Source of the DNA: an uncultured Bacteriovorax sp.
GTDB lineage: Bacteria; Bdellovibrionota; Bacteriovoracia; Bacteriovoracales; Bacteriovoracaceae
Assembly: GCA_946480715.1 (NCBI GenBank)
Contig: CAMLKK010000001.1
Coordinates: 124,001-188,000 of the forward strand
Reading direction: 5' to 3'
Length of the DNA: 64,000 nt
Shown: one piece after another, positions 52,797-61,402 of the stretch
Layout of the letters: each line of letters starts with the position of its first letter
Position numbering within the stretch: the stretch's first letter is position 1
The notes under the pieces: model-generated
What the model was told of the DNA's origin: nothing
The model's input: the letters and a program-made list of their open reading frames with translations, nothing else
Database searches by the model: none
Position numbers and translations under genes: made by a program

Positions 52797-54245
52797 ATGA
52801 AAAAGCTTTCGTCATTAGATTTTCAAACCAAGGCCCGCGGTGGAGAGTACTTCATCGAGCTAATGCCTGGAGATGTTTTTCTATCGTTTCATACGGCGCA
52901 CGGAGATTGCGCAGCTGTTACGTTGAAAAAAAATGAAGTTGTCGAAAAAAACTTCGAGAAAATCTTCTTTCAAGTTCAGGAATATTTTAAAGACTTAAAA
53001 AATATTGAAATGAAATTAATCGGCCAACTAAACGCCATTGATCTCACAACTAAATTTTTCGTCAACAAAGCACCTTTTCAGGTCAAAAAAGTTGATAAGT
53101 CATCGCAGGTAGAAGTTGTTTTTCTTCCATTAATGAATAAAGTTCGTGTGGCGATTGAACCCTTACCTAAGGCCGCAGCGCCACTAAAAGAAAAAGCTCC
53201 AGTTGGTAAGAAAAAAATTCTTATCGTTGATGATTCGAAAACTATTCGTAATATTCTTTCTAAGGTTTTTAGTAGTGATCCATTGTTTGAAGTCTGTGCA
53301 ATGGCCGAGAAGCCATCAGAAGTCGATGCTCTTATTCAAAAACATCGTCCAGACTTGATTACCCTGGATATTCACATGCCAGAAATGGATGGTGTGAGTC
53401 TTTTAAAAATCATCGCACCAAAATATAAAATTCCAACAATCATGATTTCCTCAATCAGTATGGCCGAAGGTCCGCTGGTTTTAGAGGCGTTAGAACACGG
53501 TGCGATTGACTACATTCAAAAACCGGAGATGAGTGAACTTGAAAAAGTAACTCCGCTTATCCTTGAGAAGGCCCGCACGGCCGTTTCGGCGAAAACTTCC
53601 CGTTATGGAAATCGAACGACTGCTGTAAAGACAAAAGAAAAATGTCAGCTTGATTCTCTAATACTTCTTGGATCTTCTACGGGAGGAACAGAAGCTATTA
53701 GAGAAATTTTGACAGCTCTACCAGACCAGATTCCACCGATGCTTATCGTTCAACACATTCCTGCAGTTTTCTCCGCTGCGTTTGCAAAGAGAATGAACGA
53801 TCTTTGCTCGTTCGAAGTTAAAGAAGCATCTAATGGAGATGAAGTCATTGCGAATCGAGTTCTCATCGCACCAGGTGGGATGCAGATGCGCATGGTTCAC
53901 AAAAATAATAAAACGTTTGTGGAAATCACAGACGATGAACCTGTAAACCGTTTCAAACCTTCTGTTGATTATCTCTTTCTTTCTGCCGCTAAAAATCTTT
54001 ATACCAACACGATCGCTGTTATTTTAACAGGGATGGGAAAAGATGGGGCGAAAGGAATGCTGGAATTGAATAGAAAAGGTGTTTATACGATCGCTCAAGA
54101 TGAAGCTTCTTCTGTTGTTTTTGGTATGCCTAAAGAAGCTATCAATTTAGGTGCTGCTGATCACATCGAATCTCTCCATGATATAGCTGAAAGGATAACT
54201 GTTCTTACCCACCAAAATGCTCTTAAGAAAAAAGGAATAGCATGA
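52797..54245 (+). CDS. cheB: CheB methylesterase/deamidase with a CheD-like N-terminal domain
   Basis: A 482-residue protein. Residues 138-260 are a receiver with phospho-Asp191 (TLDIHMPEMDG). The C-terminal esterase has the full triad: Ser294 (GSSTGG), His320 (VQHIP) and Asp416 (GMGKDG). Residues 15-122 precede the receiver and resemble CheD faintly (PGDVFLS, then HGDC-AAV, IEMKLIG and EVVFLPLMNKVRV); the CheD cysteine is kept but the His motif is not. I start at the ATG at 52797, since TTG codons upstream lie in the CheR fusion. It overlaps the CheY-like gene by 4 bp. Confidence 0.88.
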   Translation: MKKLSSLDFQTKARGGEYFIELMPGDVFLSFHTAHGDCAAVTLKKNEVVEKNFEKIFFQVQEYFKDLKNIEMKLIGQLNAIDLTTKFFVNKAPFQVKKVDKSSQVEVVFLPLMNKVRVAIEPLPKAAAPLKEKAPVGKKKILIVDDSKTIRNILSKVFSSDPLFEVCAMAEKPSEVDALIQKHRPDLITLDIHMPEMDGVSLLKIIAPKYKIPTIMISSISMAEGPLVLEALEHGAIDYIQKPEMSELEKVTPLILEKARTAVSAKTSRYGNRTTAVKTKEKCQLDSLILLGSSTGGTEAIREILTALPDQIPPMLIVQHIPAVFSAAFAKRMNDLCSFEVKEASNGDEVIANRVLIAPGGMQMRMVHKNNKTFVEITDDEPVNRFKPSVDYLFLSAAKNLYTNTIAVILTGMGKDGAKGMLELNRKGVYTIAQDEASSVVFGMPKEAINLGAADHIESLHDIAERITVLTHQNALKKKGIA

Positions 54246-54634
54246 AAAAAATATTGATTGTAGATGATGAGCCGATGATCAGAGAATTGTTGGCAGAGTA
54301 TTTTCGCTTAGAACTCAAAGTTGAGTCGATCACGTTTGCTTCAGATGGATTCGATGCTTATGCAGAGGCGAGCTTGCAAAAATTTGATCTCATTTGTCTC
54401 GATCAGATGATGCCTTTTTGTAAGGGAGACCAATTCCTTACGGCCCTGAGAAAAAAAGATGGCCCAAATAAAACAACAACCGTTGTGATGGTATCAGCTT
54501 ATATACCAGATATAACTTCCGAAATTAAATCTATCGAAAATACTTATTTCCTCGAAAAGCCAATCGACTATGAACGCTTAAGCCGTTACGCAAAGATTGC
54601 TATCAATAAGGAAGTCTCTAAAAAAGTGGCATGA
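54242..54634 (+). CDS. CheY-like single-domain response regulator
   Basis: A 130-residue receiver with the acidic pair DDEP at residues 8-11, the phospho-Asp in LDQMMP (about residue 57), a Ser in MVSAY and the lysine in LEKP. It has no output domain, so it could act as the motor-binding CheY or as a phosphate sink. It is the last gene of the chemotaxis operon, overlapping cheB. Confidence 0.9.
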   Translation: MKKILIVDDEPMIRELLAEYFRLELKVESITFASDGFDAYAEASLQKFDLICLDQMMPFCKGDQFLTALRKKDGPNKTTTVVMVSAYIPDITSEIKSIENTYFLEKPIDYERLSRYAKIAINKEVSKKVA

Positions 54635-54647
54635 CGCAAAGATAAAG

Positions 54648-54723
54648 TGGTAGGCGGTATAGGATTCGAACCTACGACCATCACGATGTCGACGTGATGC
54701 TCTACCAACTGAGCTAACCGCCT
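54648..54723 (-). tRNA. tRNA-Val (anticodon GAC)
   Basis: A complete 76-base cloverleaf including encoded CCA. The acceptor stem AGGCGGT/ACCGCCT, D arm GCTC/GAGC, anticodon stem TCACG/CGTGA and T stem GTAGG/CCTAT all pair, with one G-T. The anticodon loop reads TCGACAT, giving GAC at 34-36. Position 33 is C, where U is nearly universal. It reads towards the end of the chemotaxis operon. Confidence 0.93.
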
Positions 54724-54735
54724 AGAAGAGTACTT

Positions 54736-54765
54736 ATTGTAGAGTTAGGCACAAGCTTCTGTCAA
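54736..54765 (-). promoter_or_regulatory. Promoter of the tRNA-Val gene
   Basis: On the minus strand: a perfect TTGACA, an 18-base spacer and TACAAT, ending 12 bases before the tRNA 5' end. This is a strong sigma-70 promoter. Confidence 0.8.
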
Positions 54766-54802
54766 TTTGAAAAGGTGGTACTTCCGCCAACTTTTCTATA
54801 CA

Positions 54803-56461
54803 ATGCTTTCCATGCAAAAAAATCGTCTCACTCTCTCATTTTTCAAACTTCTATTTGAACAACTAAAACTTTTTAAAACATATTATTTTTTTGGTGTTCT
54901 CTGTCTCATTTTGACTCATAAAATTCAAAGTGAACTTCCTTTTATGGCCCAAGGTCTTGCCGATCATGTGGCCAATGCTGGCCCAGAAGTTAAACCACTG
55001 CATTTTTTTCTCTGCGCTCTCGGAATTATTCTTTTTAGAACCAGCTCGCGCATTCTCTTTTTTTATCCCGCCAGATTGTTACAAAAATATCTGCGCTGGG
55101 AATTATTAAAACAACTTGAATCGAATACACCTCAGCGTTTTCGTCACTTGAACGCTGGCCAGCTTTATCAGTATCTTTCAGGCGATATCGATCAGATTCG
55201 TGCACTCATTGGTTTTGTAGGTCTTCAAGGTGGAAACTTCATCATAGCCATGTTCGTTCTTGTTCCGCGCTTGGTTTCTTTCAATGCGCGTCTGTTAATT
55301 GCCCTTATCCCCATGTTACTGGCCTTTATAATTTTTACTTACGTTGTTAATAAAAATAAAAAGTACTTCAAACTTACACAAGACATGCAAGGTGAAGTTC
55401 AAAATCACATCATGGAAAGTTATGTCGGAAAAAGAACAATTAAAAATTTTCACGCTGAAGATTCTTTCAACAAATTGTTTGCAGAACTTTCTCTCAAGGA
55501 ACTTTATTATTTTTATCGTTCAAGCCTAGGACTTTCAATCACACTTCCGCTCATTACATTAGGAGTAGGTATCTCCATGTTATGGGGGGCCATGATTATC
55601 CGTGAAGAACACTTAGGTGCTTCAACACTTATTCTCTTTTCCGGTTTCATTTTTCTCTTTATGGAACCTATGAGTTATCTTTCATGGATCGGAGTTGTTG
55701 TTTCACGTTCATCGGCATCGTGGACTCGTTTGAAGGATCTCAACACAACACTCTCAACTGCTATTGAAAACGAGCAAAAGCTTTCATCCTTAAATGCGCA
55801 TCAGTCAGGTCATACCTATCGATTACCTTATTGGGAAAAAGAACTGCCATTTACGATTCGTGAAGGTGAGTGGAATGTTATTGTCGCTAAAACGGGTCAC
55901 GGTAAGAGCGAAATTCTCTTAAAACTCGCAGAGGTTCTACGCCTGAAAGGTTTAAGTATCTCCCTAGTGGCACAAGATCCCTATATCTACAATGATTCGA
56001 TAGAACGAAATATTTTCTTAGGAAAACAGGCGACATTAGATGAACTGGAACAGGCCAAAAGACTTCTAAAAATTCTTGGTCTTGATTATTTAGAGCCTCG
56101 CCTGGATGTTCTTCTAACAATGGAAGTAGGAGAAAATGGAAAACGACTTTCGGGTGGGCAGTCAAAACGTCTGGCGCTCATAAGAAGTTTAATGAGTGGT
56201 GCTCCCATTCTTATTTGGGATGATCCTTTTTCATCAGTTGACCTCATTCTGGAAAAAGAAATCATTTCCGAACTTCGCTCTCAAGGTGTTCTAAAAAAGA
56301 AAACTATAATTCTTACGAGCCATCGTCTCTCAACTGTAAAAAATTCGGATTATGTTCTTTATATCGATAAAGAGCTCGGAATAGTTGAAGAAGGTGAGAC
56401 TGCTAAACTCTTAACAGCAAAAAGTAAAACATATGAATATTTCCAGCAACAAATGGTTTAA
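54803..56461 (+). CDS. ABC exporter half-transporter, degenerate-site subunit
   Basis: A membrane-ABC protein with six predicted helices (about residues 25-310) and a nucleotide-binding domain. Walker A reads AKTGHGKSE (the first Gly is Ala), the signature is the normal LSGGQSKR, and Walker B is ILIWDD, so the catalytic Glu is Asp. This is the pattern of the degenerate-site member of a heterodimeric exporter. The start is uncertain: TTG at 54767, ATG at 54803 or ATG at 54812 are possible, with no good ribosome binding site. It overlaps the partner gene by 29 bp. Confidence 0.85.
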   Translation: MLSMQKNRLTLSFFKLLFEQLKLFKTYYFFGVLCLILTHKIQSELPFMAQGLADHVANAGPEVKPLHFFLCALGIILFRTSSRILFFYPARLLQKYLRWELLKQLESNTPQRFRHLNAGQLYQYLSGDIDQIRALIGFVGLQGGNFIIAMFVLVPRLVSFNARLLIALIPMLLAFIIFTYVVNKNKKYFKLTQDMQGEVQNHIMESYVGKRTIKNFHAEDSFNKLFAELSLKELYYFYRSSLGLSITLPLITLGVGISMLWGAMIIREEHLGASTLILFSGFIFLFMEPMSYLSWIGVVVSRSSASWTRLKDLNTTLSTAIENEQKLSSLNAHQSGHTYRLPYWEKELPFTIREGEWNVIVAKTGHGKSEILLKLAEVLRLKGLSISLVAQDPYIYNDSIERNIFLGKQATLDELEQAKRLLKILGLDYLEPRLDVLLTMEVGENGKRLSGGQSKRLALIRSLMSGAPILIWDDPFSSVDLILEKEIISELRSQGVLKKKTIILTSHRLSTVKNSDYVLYIDKELGIVEEGETAKLLTAKSKTYEYFQQQMV

Positions 56462-58205
56462 GTTTTTCGTTTTCAAAGGTTCGCGGTTCATTTTAACCGT
56501 CGTTGTTCTTTGTTTGGTTGTTTCGGCAATTTTGGGAACAATCACACCTCGACTTATAACTGATCTGGCAGCATCTTACTCTGACCAAATAAAATTCGAA
56601 GCAGCGATTTATGCACTTCTTTTTAATTTTGTTGGAGTCTATGTCAATCGCGTAATCTATCAACTGGCCGTCAACAAATACGTCAGAATGCTCATTCAAT
56701 TTGCCCGCACTGAAACTTATGGTCGCTGGCTTTCTTCGCACGAACTCGATAGTGACAAGTATCCTCAAGGTGAAGTTCTCTCCCGAATTATGTCTGATAC
56801 AGAAGCAATCCGTGACTTGATTGCCTCTGGTTCATTTGCGATCTTTATTGACTTGAGCTTTGTTGTCTCATGTTTGATTGGTTTTATCTCACTTCAAAAG
56901 TTCACGGGATTTTTTATTGCCGGTACAGAAGTCATCGCCACTGTTCTCCTCATCTGGGGAAGTCAGCTTATGCGCGATCAGTTTATGAAACTTCGCAATT
57001 CGCAGGCTAAAGTCAATCGTGTGACGGCCAACGTACTCGGCGGATTTCATCAAATGTATTACACACGCCATGATCAATATGCTTCAACGAAATCGGCCGA
57101 AGCGTTTGATGATTTTCTGGAAAAGCAAAATCAAGTCAACACAATGGATGCTGCTTATTACGCGCTTGCAGAATCGCTTTATCCAATTCTGCTAGCACTT
57201 GTTATTTTTATATTTCCTTATTCCGGACTTACTGAAGCCGCCCTCATTTTTGCCATAGTTGACCTCATCCAGAGATCCATTAATCCCATCAAAGAGATTT
57301 CCGGAAAAATTGCTAACATTCAAAGAGCAGCAACTGGGATTGATCGAATTCAGCATTTTCTTAACGATATTCCTGTGAAAGTTGATGTACGCCAAATGGA
57401 TGTACTGGAAAGTGAAACGCGCTCACAATTGGTTCGTTACCAAGTTGACCTCCCATATTTTTCTTATCCTAAAAGAAAAGGACAAACCGATGAGGAGAAA
57501 GTTCCATTTTCTCTTCACGAGATTAAGTTTGAAGGCGCGCCTGGAGAGCTTATTGGCATCGTAGGTTTATCCGGATCAGGAAAGTCGACTCTGCTCAATA
57601 TACTTGCAGGAAATATTCTGGCACCAAAAGCGAATGTGGAGCTCCACATGAAAAAGGCTTCTTCTGACTACACTTTACATATTCAGGATATGGATGAGTA
57701 CAGAAGAGAAATCAGTATTGTTTCTCAAGAATCGCATCTTTTTTCTGAATCACTGCTCTTTAACATCACATTAAAACGTGATTGTAATCCAGATGAAGTG
57801 GCTCACTTTGAAGCGGCCTGGAAAAAGCTGGAAGAAGCAATTCCATATTTAAAGACGCTTAATCTTAAAACTCATGAAAAAATCCATCCCAACATGCTAT
57901 CGCTTGGCCAGCGCCAATTGCTTGCAGGAGTGCGGGCCTGTTACCTGAAAAAGAACGTCGTATTCTTTGATGAGATTTCTTCAGCACTTGATTCTGAACT
58001 CGAATTGGCCCTCAGGGAATGTATTCTCCTTATTCAGGAAGTCTCACTTACTATTATTGTTGCTCATCGAGTGGAAACGATAGTGAATGCCCACAAAATT
58101 CTAGTTATGGAGAAAGGCCGACTTATACACTCAGGCAAACATCATGAGTTATTAAAAGAATCGGACGTCTATCAAGAATTCATTCGTCAACTATCGCATT
58201 CTTGA
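56433..58205 (+). CDS. ABC exporter half-transporter, consensus-site subunit
   Basis: A 590-residue membrane-ABC protein with six predicted helices (about 15-300). Walker A GLSGSGKST and Walker B VVFFDE are complete, while the signature is altered to LSLGQRQ. Together with the previous subunit this makes one full ATP site (this Walker A/B with the partner's LSGGQ) and one degenerate site. The substrate is unknown; the following lipoprotein gene overlaps in the next frame region. Confidence 0.87.
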   Translation: MNISSNKWFKFFVFKGSRFILTVVVLCLVVSAILGTITPRLITDLAASYSDQIKFEAAIYALLFNFVGVYVNRVIYQLAVNKYVRMLIQFARTETYGRWLSSHELDSDKYPQGEVLSRIMSDTEAIRDLIASGSFAIFIDLSFVVSCLIGFISLQKFTGFFIAGTEVIATVLLIWGSQLMRDQFMKLRNSQAKVNRVTANVLGGFHQMYYTRHDQYASTKSAEAFDDFLEKQNQVNTMDAAYYALAESLYPILLALVIFIFPYSGLTEAALIFAIVDLIQRSINPIKEISGKIANIQRAATGIDRIQHFLNDIPVKVDVRQMDVLESETRSQLVRYQVDLPYFSYPKRKGQTDEEKVPFSLHEIKFEGAPGELIGIVGLSGSGKSTLLNILAGNILAPKANVELHMKKASSDYTLHIQDMDEYRREISIVSQESHLFSESLLFNITLKRDCNPDEVAHFEAAWKKLEEAIPYLKTLNLKTHEKIHPNMLSLGQRQLLAGVRACYLKKNVVFFDEISSALDSELELALRECILLIQEVSLTIIVAHRVETIVNAHKILVMEKGRLIHSGKHHELLKESDVYQEFIRQLSHS

Positions 58206-58249
58206 AAATTATTAGATATTCTAATGCCAATAAAAATCTAGAGGTGCTT

Positions 58250-59305
58250 ATGAAAAAATTCTTTTCGCTTAAGAGTTACTCGTTCACGGCATTGATGACT
58301 GTCTTAGTCCTCATCGCTTGCCAAAAAACTGTAGAATCAAAACCTAATTACATTTTCAAACCGGCACCTAGCCAGGATGTAGTTGCATCAATCAACGGTG
58401 AACCGATCCTTGAAAAAGATTTCCGCCAGGGAATGGAAGGGGAGATTTATGAAGCTGAAATGAAGGTGTATGAAATTAAATTCAATCGTCTTCAAAGCAT
58501 GATCATGGATAAACTCATGTCACAAGATCCAAACAAGAAGGATCTAACAAATGAACAATTTATCGATCAATACATAGCTAAGGGTGTAAAAGTTTCTGAT
58601 GCTGATGTTGAAAAATTCATTAAGGATCGCCAGATTCCTAAAGAACAAGTTAACCCTGAAATCAAATCACGTATTGTAGATTACCTCACAATGGAAGCTA
58701 AGAAAAAAGCAATGGATAAATGGATTGCTGATAAAACTAAAAAAGCTCCAGTGGAAATTTACATCAACAAGCCTCAACTTCCAGTCTTCGATGTAAAAGT
58801 AGGAGATGCTCCATTTAAAGGTGGTGCAGATGCTAAAGTTACAATCGTAGAGTTTTCTGATTTTCAATGTCCGTTCTGTTCAAAGGGTGCTCAAATCCTA
58901 AGTGAAATTGAAAAGAAGTATGGGAAGAAGGTTAAAATTGTATTTAAAAACTATCCACTTCCATTCCATGCTCAAGCAAAACCAGCGGCCAATGCAGCTC
59001 TTTGTGCTCATGAGCAAGACGCTAAAAGCTTTTGGAAAATGCACGATGCTCTTTTCGCTGATCAAACTAAACTTGATCCAGAAAACCTAAAAGCTACGGC
59101 CAAAAAATTAGGCCTAAAAGCAGACGCTTTCAATGCTTGCGTTGATGGCAACAAGCATATGGCAAAGGTTGAAGCTGATATGGCAGAAGGAACAGCGCTT
59201 GGGCTTAAATCGACTCCAACTTTCTACGTAAATGGAAAACTCGTTATGGGTGCTCAACCTATTGAAGTTTTCTCTGAAATCATCGACGAAGAACTCGCTA
59301 AGTAA
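58250..59305 (+). CDS. DsbA-like thioredoxin lipoprotein with a SurA-like N-terminal region
   Basis: A 351-residue protein. The signal ends in LVLIAC (lipobox Cys), so it is likely a lipoprotein. Residues 45-180 hold ASINGEPILEKDF and a helical stretch that resembles the N-terminal chaperone domain of SurA/PpiD-type proteins. Residues 190-351 are a DsbA-family thioredoxin domain with active-site CPFC at 207-210 and the cis-Pro loop STPTF. I start at the ATG at 58250 after GAGGTG; an upstream start in frame at 58202 has no signal. It is 45 bp after the ABC exporter. Confidence 0.82.
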   Translation: MKKFFSLKSYSFTALMTVLVLIACQKTVESKPNYIFKPAPSQDVVASINGEPILEKDFRQGMEGEIYEAEMKVYEIKFNRLQSMIMDKLMSQDPNKKDLTNEQFIDQYIAKGVKVSDADVEKFIKDRQIPKEQVNPEIKSRIVDYLTMEAKKKAMDKWIADKTKKAPVEIYINKPQLPVFDVKVGDAPFKGGADAKVTIVEFSDFQCPFCSKGAQILSEIEKKYGKKVKIVFKNYPLPFHAQAKPAANAALCAHEQDAKSFWKMHDALFADQTKLDPENLKATAKKLGLKADAFNACVDGNKHMAKVEADMAEGTALGLKSTPTFYVNGKLVMGAQPIEVFSEIIDEELAK

Positions 59306-59322
59306 TTATTTCCGATCATTTT

Positions 59323-59351
59323 AGGAGGGCATAGGAAACTAATGCCCTCCT
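59323..59351. terminator. Hairpin after the DsbA-like gene
   Basis: A perfect 10-base-pair stem (AGGAGGGCAT and ATGCCCTCCT) with a 9-base loop, 18 bases after the stop. It lacks a clean T-run, so it may be a weak or factor-dependent terminator or an RNA stabiliser. Confidence 0.55.
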
Positions 59352-59376
59352 CTGTCAAATAACTCCCGCCTCACAC

Positions 59377-59382
59377 TATAAT
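59377..59382 (+). promoter_or_regulatory. -10 element upstream of the coiled-coil gene
   Basis: A perfect TATAAT 43 bases before the ATG at 59425. No convincing -35 (TGTCAA at a spacing of 18 is the best). It follows the hairpin and would start a separate transcript. Confidence 0.4.
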
Positions 59383-59424
59383 AAACAATAAGGCCTTTAC
59401 TATCGTTTCGAAGGCGCGAGGCAA

Positions 59425-61350
59425 ATGATGGACGTTAGAGACTATTCACAGAAAGTAGATCAAGCAAGAGACCGTTATCGTGAAGCTCAGGAAGACTTAC
59501 GTGCTTCTTATGAGAAAAATCTCGATGACATGAAAGAAACTTTTGATACTCGCTCTGAGAAGCAGGCCCGCAATTTTAATGATCATAAACTTAAACTTGA
59601 AGAACAGAACCTCGTTAACAACGAACTCTATAGCCAGAAAACAAAAGAAGCGATCACTAAAAAGCAAAACGAATTCAAAGAACGCCTCAAAGACAATACT
59701 GTTAAATTTGAGCAGGAAAGAAATAGCGCGAAGTTAGATTTCAAAGACAAACTTTCAAATCTAAGTGAGTCCTACAAAAAAAGCACTGAAGAAAATAATC
59801 GCTTCAATGATCAAACAAAAAAGATCATGGGAGAGAGATATAAAGCGGCCAATGAACGCTATAAAAATGAATTCAACGAACAAATTTCAAATTTAGAAGA
59901 AAAATCAAAGCGACTTGATAATGAAGGTAGAGACAAAGATCGAGAAGAACGTGTCTCTCTCGCAAAAGATTACAGTGATAAATTAGAAAATGTTCGTCTA
60001 AGTAACAACGAACAAAAATTCAAAGAAGTTTCAAGACTTCGCGGTGATATAGAAAACCTAAGAACGACTTTTGATCGTGAAAGAGCAATGCAGACTGACA
60101 GACAAGAAGAGCGCGTTGCTGAAATGTTAAAAAATAAAACGAAAGAAAGCGATGACGTTCACCATAACTTTTCTAATCTTCAGGATGATATTCGTCAAAA
60201 GAATTTAGCTACACAAGAAAGAGAAGCGCTTAAACATAAGCAAGAATCTAAACAACTTGAAGAAAAATTCAACGAAGATCTTCGCAACATTCAGCGTGTT
60301 CATACCCAAAAAGTAAAAGGTGGAACACAAGCAGATACACTTTCTGACGAGCTAAGACAGACAAAAACATCTTATGAAAATCGTCTGGACACTTCTCGAA
60401 AAGAACTCGCTAACACTCATCAGGCCAATACAGCGAAAGAAAACCTCATCGATAAAAATTATCGTGAAAAATTAAAAGATATGAAAGCTGATCATGTCGA
60501 TAAGCTTGAAAAGAAAGAGCAGGCGGCAACAGATACGTTAAAGAAAACGGTCTATGAATTAAGAGATAAAAATAACTCTATTGTCGACCGTTATAAGGGT
60601 GAAATTGCATCAACTCGCGCTGAAGCTGATAGTAAGTTCTCGGCAGCAGATGAGAAAAATTCAGCTCGTTTCAAAGAGCAGCGTATTGAGTTTGGGAAAG
60701 TCGTCAATACGATGAATGAAAAGAACATGAATACAATTTCTTCTCTAAAAGAAGATTATTCAAAAGATAAATCTGAATCTATTGAACGTTCTAAAAAAGA
60801 ATTCAATGATGAAAAGGTAAGTCTTAAATCAGAATTTAATCGTCAAATGGGAGTGAAGGAATCACTTTATGAAAATCGTTTGATGGAAATGGAAAAAAAG
60901 ACTAATAAAATTATCGAAAATTATGAAAATCGAATTGCTCAAATTGCAAGAAAAGCAGATAAAGAAGTAGAGAAAATCAAGCTGACTGAAGAAGAAAGAA
61001 AAACAAAAGAGGCGCAAGCTCAGAAAATTGCCTCTGACCGAATGGAAAAGGCCCACAGAACAGAATTACTCCAGTTAAGAGATAAATACGAAACAATGGT
61101 GGCCCGCGATCGCATGCAGAGTGAGAAACTCGTCAATAATATCGTACAAAAGTATGAAGATCAGTTAGAGCGCGAGCGTACAGAAAGTCAAAAAGTCATG
61201 TCTATTCGTTTAAGTGAAGCGCAAGCACAGTTAGAACGTTTCTATAATAGCTCTGAAATTGAAAAAGAAAATATCCGAGCACAATCAGAAGCTAGAATTG
61301 AAAACATGAAACTTGCAATGTCGGCACAAGAACGTTCTAAAAAAGCTTAA
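59425..61350 (+). CDS. Long coiled-coil protein, unknown
   Basis: A 641-residue, highly charged protein that is predicted to be coiled coil nearly from end to end. I find no proline, cysteine or tryptophan in it. It has no signal peptide or membrane segment, so it should be a cytoplasmic rod or filament-like structural protein. Phenylalanine recurs at fairly even intervals in the N-terminal half. I recognise no family; a cytoskeletal or polar scaffold role is only a guess. The ATG follows GAGGCA; a second ATG directly follows. Confidence 0.75.
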   Translation: MMDVRDYSQKVDQARDRYREAQEDLRASYEKNLDDMKETFDTRSEKQARNFNDHKLKLEEQNLVNNELYSQKTKEAITKKQNEFKERLKDNTVKFEQERNSAKLDFKDKLSNLSESYKKSTEENNRFNDQTKKIMGERYKAANERYKNEFNEQISNLEEKSKRLDNEGRDKDREERVSLAKDYSDKLENVRLSNNEQKFKEVSRLRGDIENLRTTFDRERAMQTDRQEERVAEMLKNKTKESDDVHHNFSNLQDDIRQKNLATQEREALKHKQESKQLEEKFNEDLRNIQRVHTQKVKGGTQADTLSDELRQTKTSYENRLDTSRKELANTHQANTAKENLIDKNYREKLKDMKADHVDKLEKKEQAATDTLKKTVYELRDKNNSIVDRYKGEIASTRAEADSKFSAADEKNSARFKEQRIEFGKVVNTMNEKNMNTISSLKEDYSKDKSESIERSKKEFNDEKVSLKSEFNRQMGVKESLYENRLMEMEKKTNKIIENYENRIAQIARKADKEVEKIKLTEEERKTKEAQAQKIASDRMEKAHRTELLQLRDKYETMVARDRMQSEKLVNNIVQKYEDQLERERTESQKVMSIRLSEAQAQLERFYNSSEIEKENIRAQSEARIENMKLAMSAQERSKKA

Positions 61351-61402
61351 ATAGTGTTACCCTGATTAGAGACACATTATAGTGGACTAACCTAGGAAGA
61401 CT

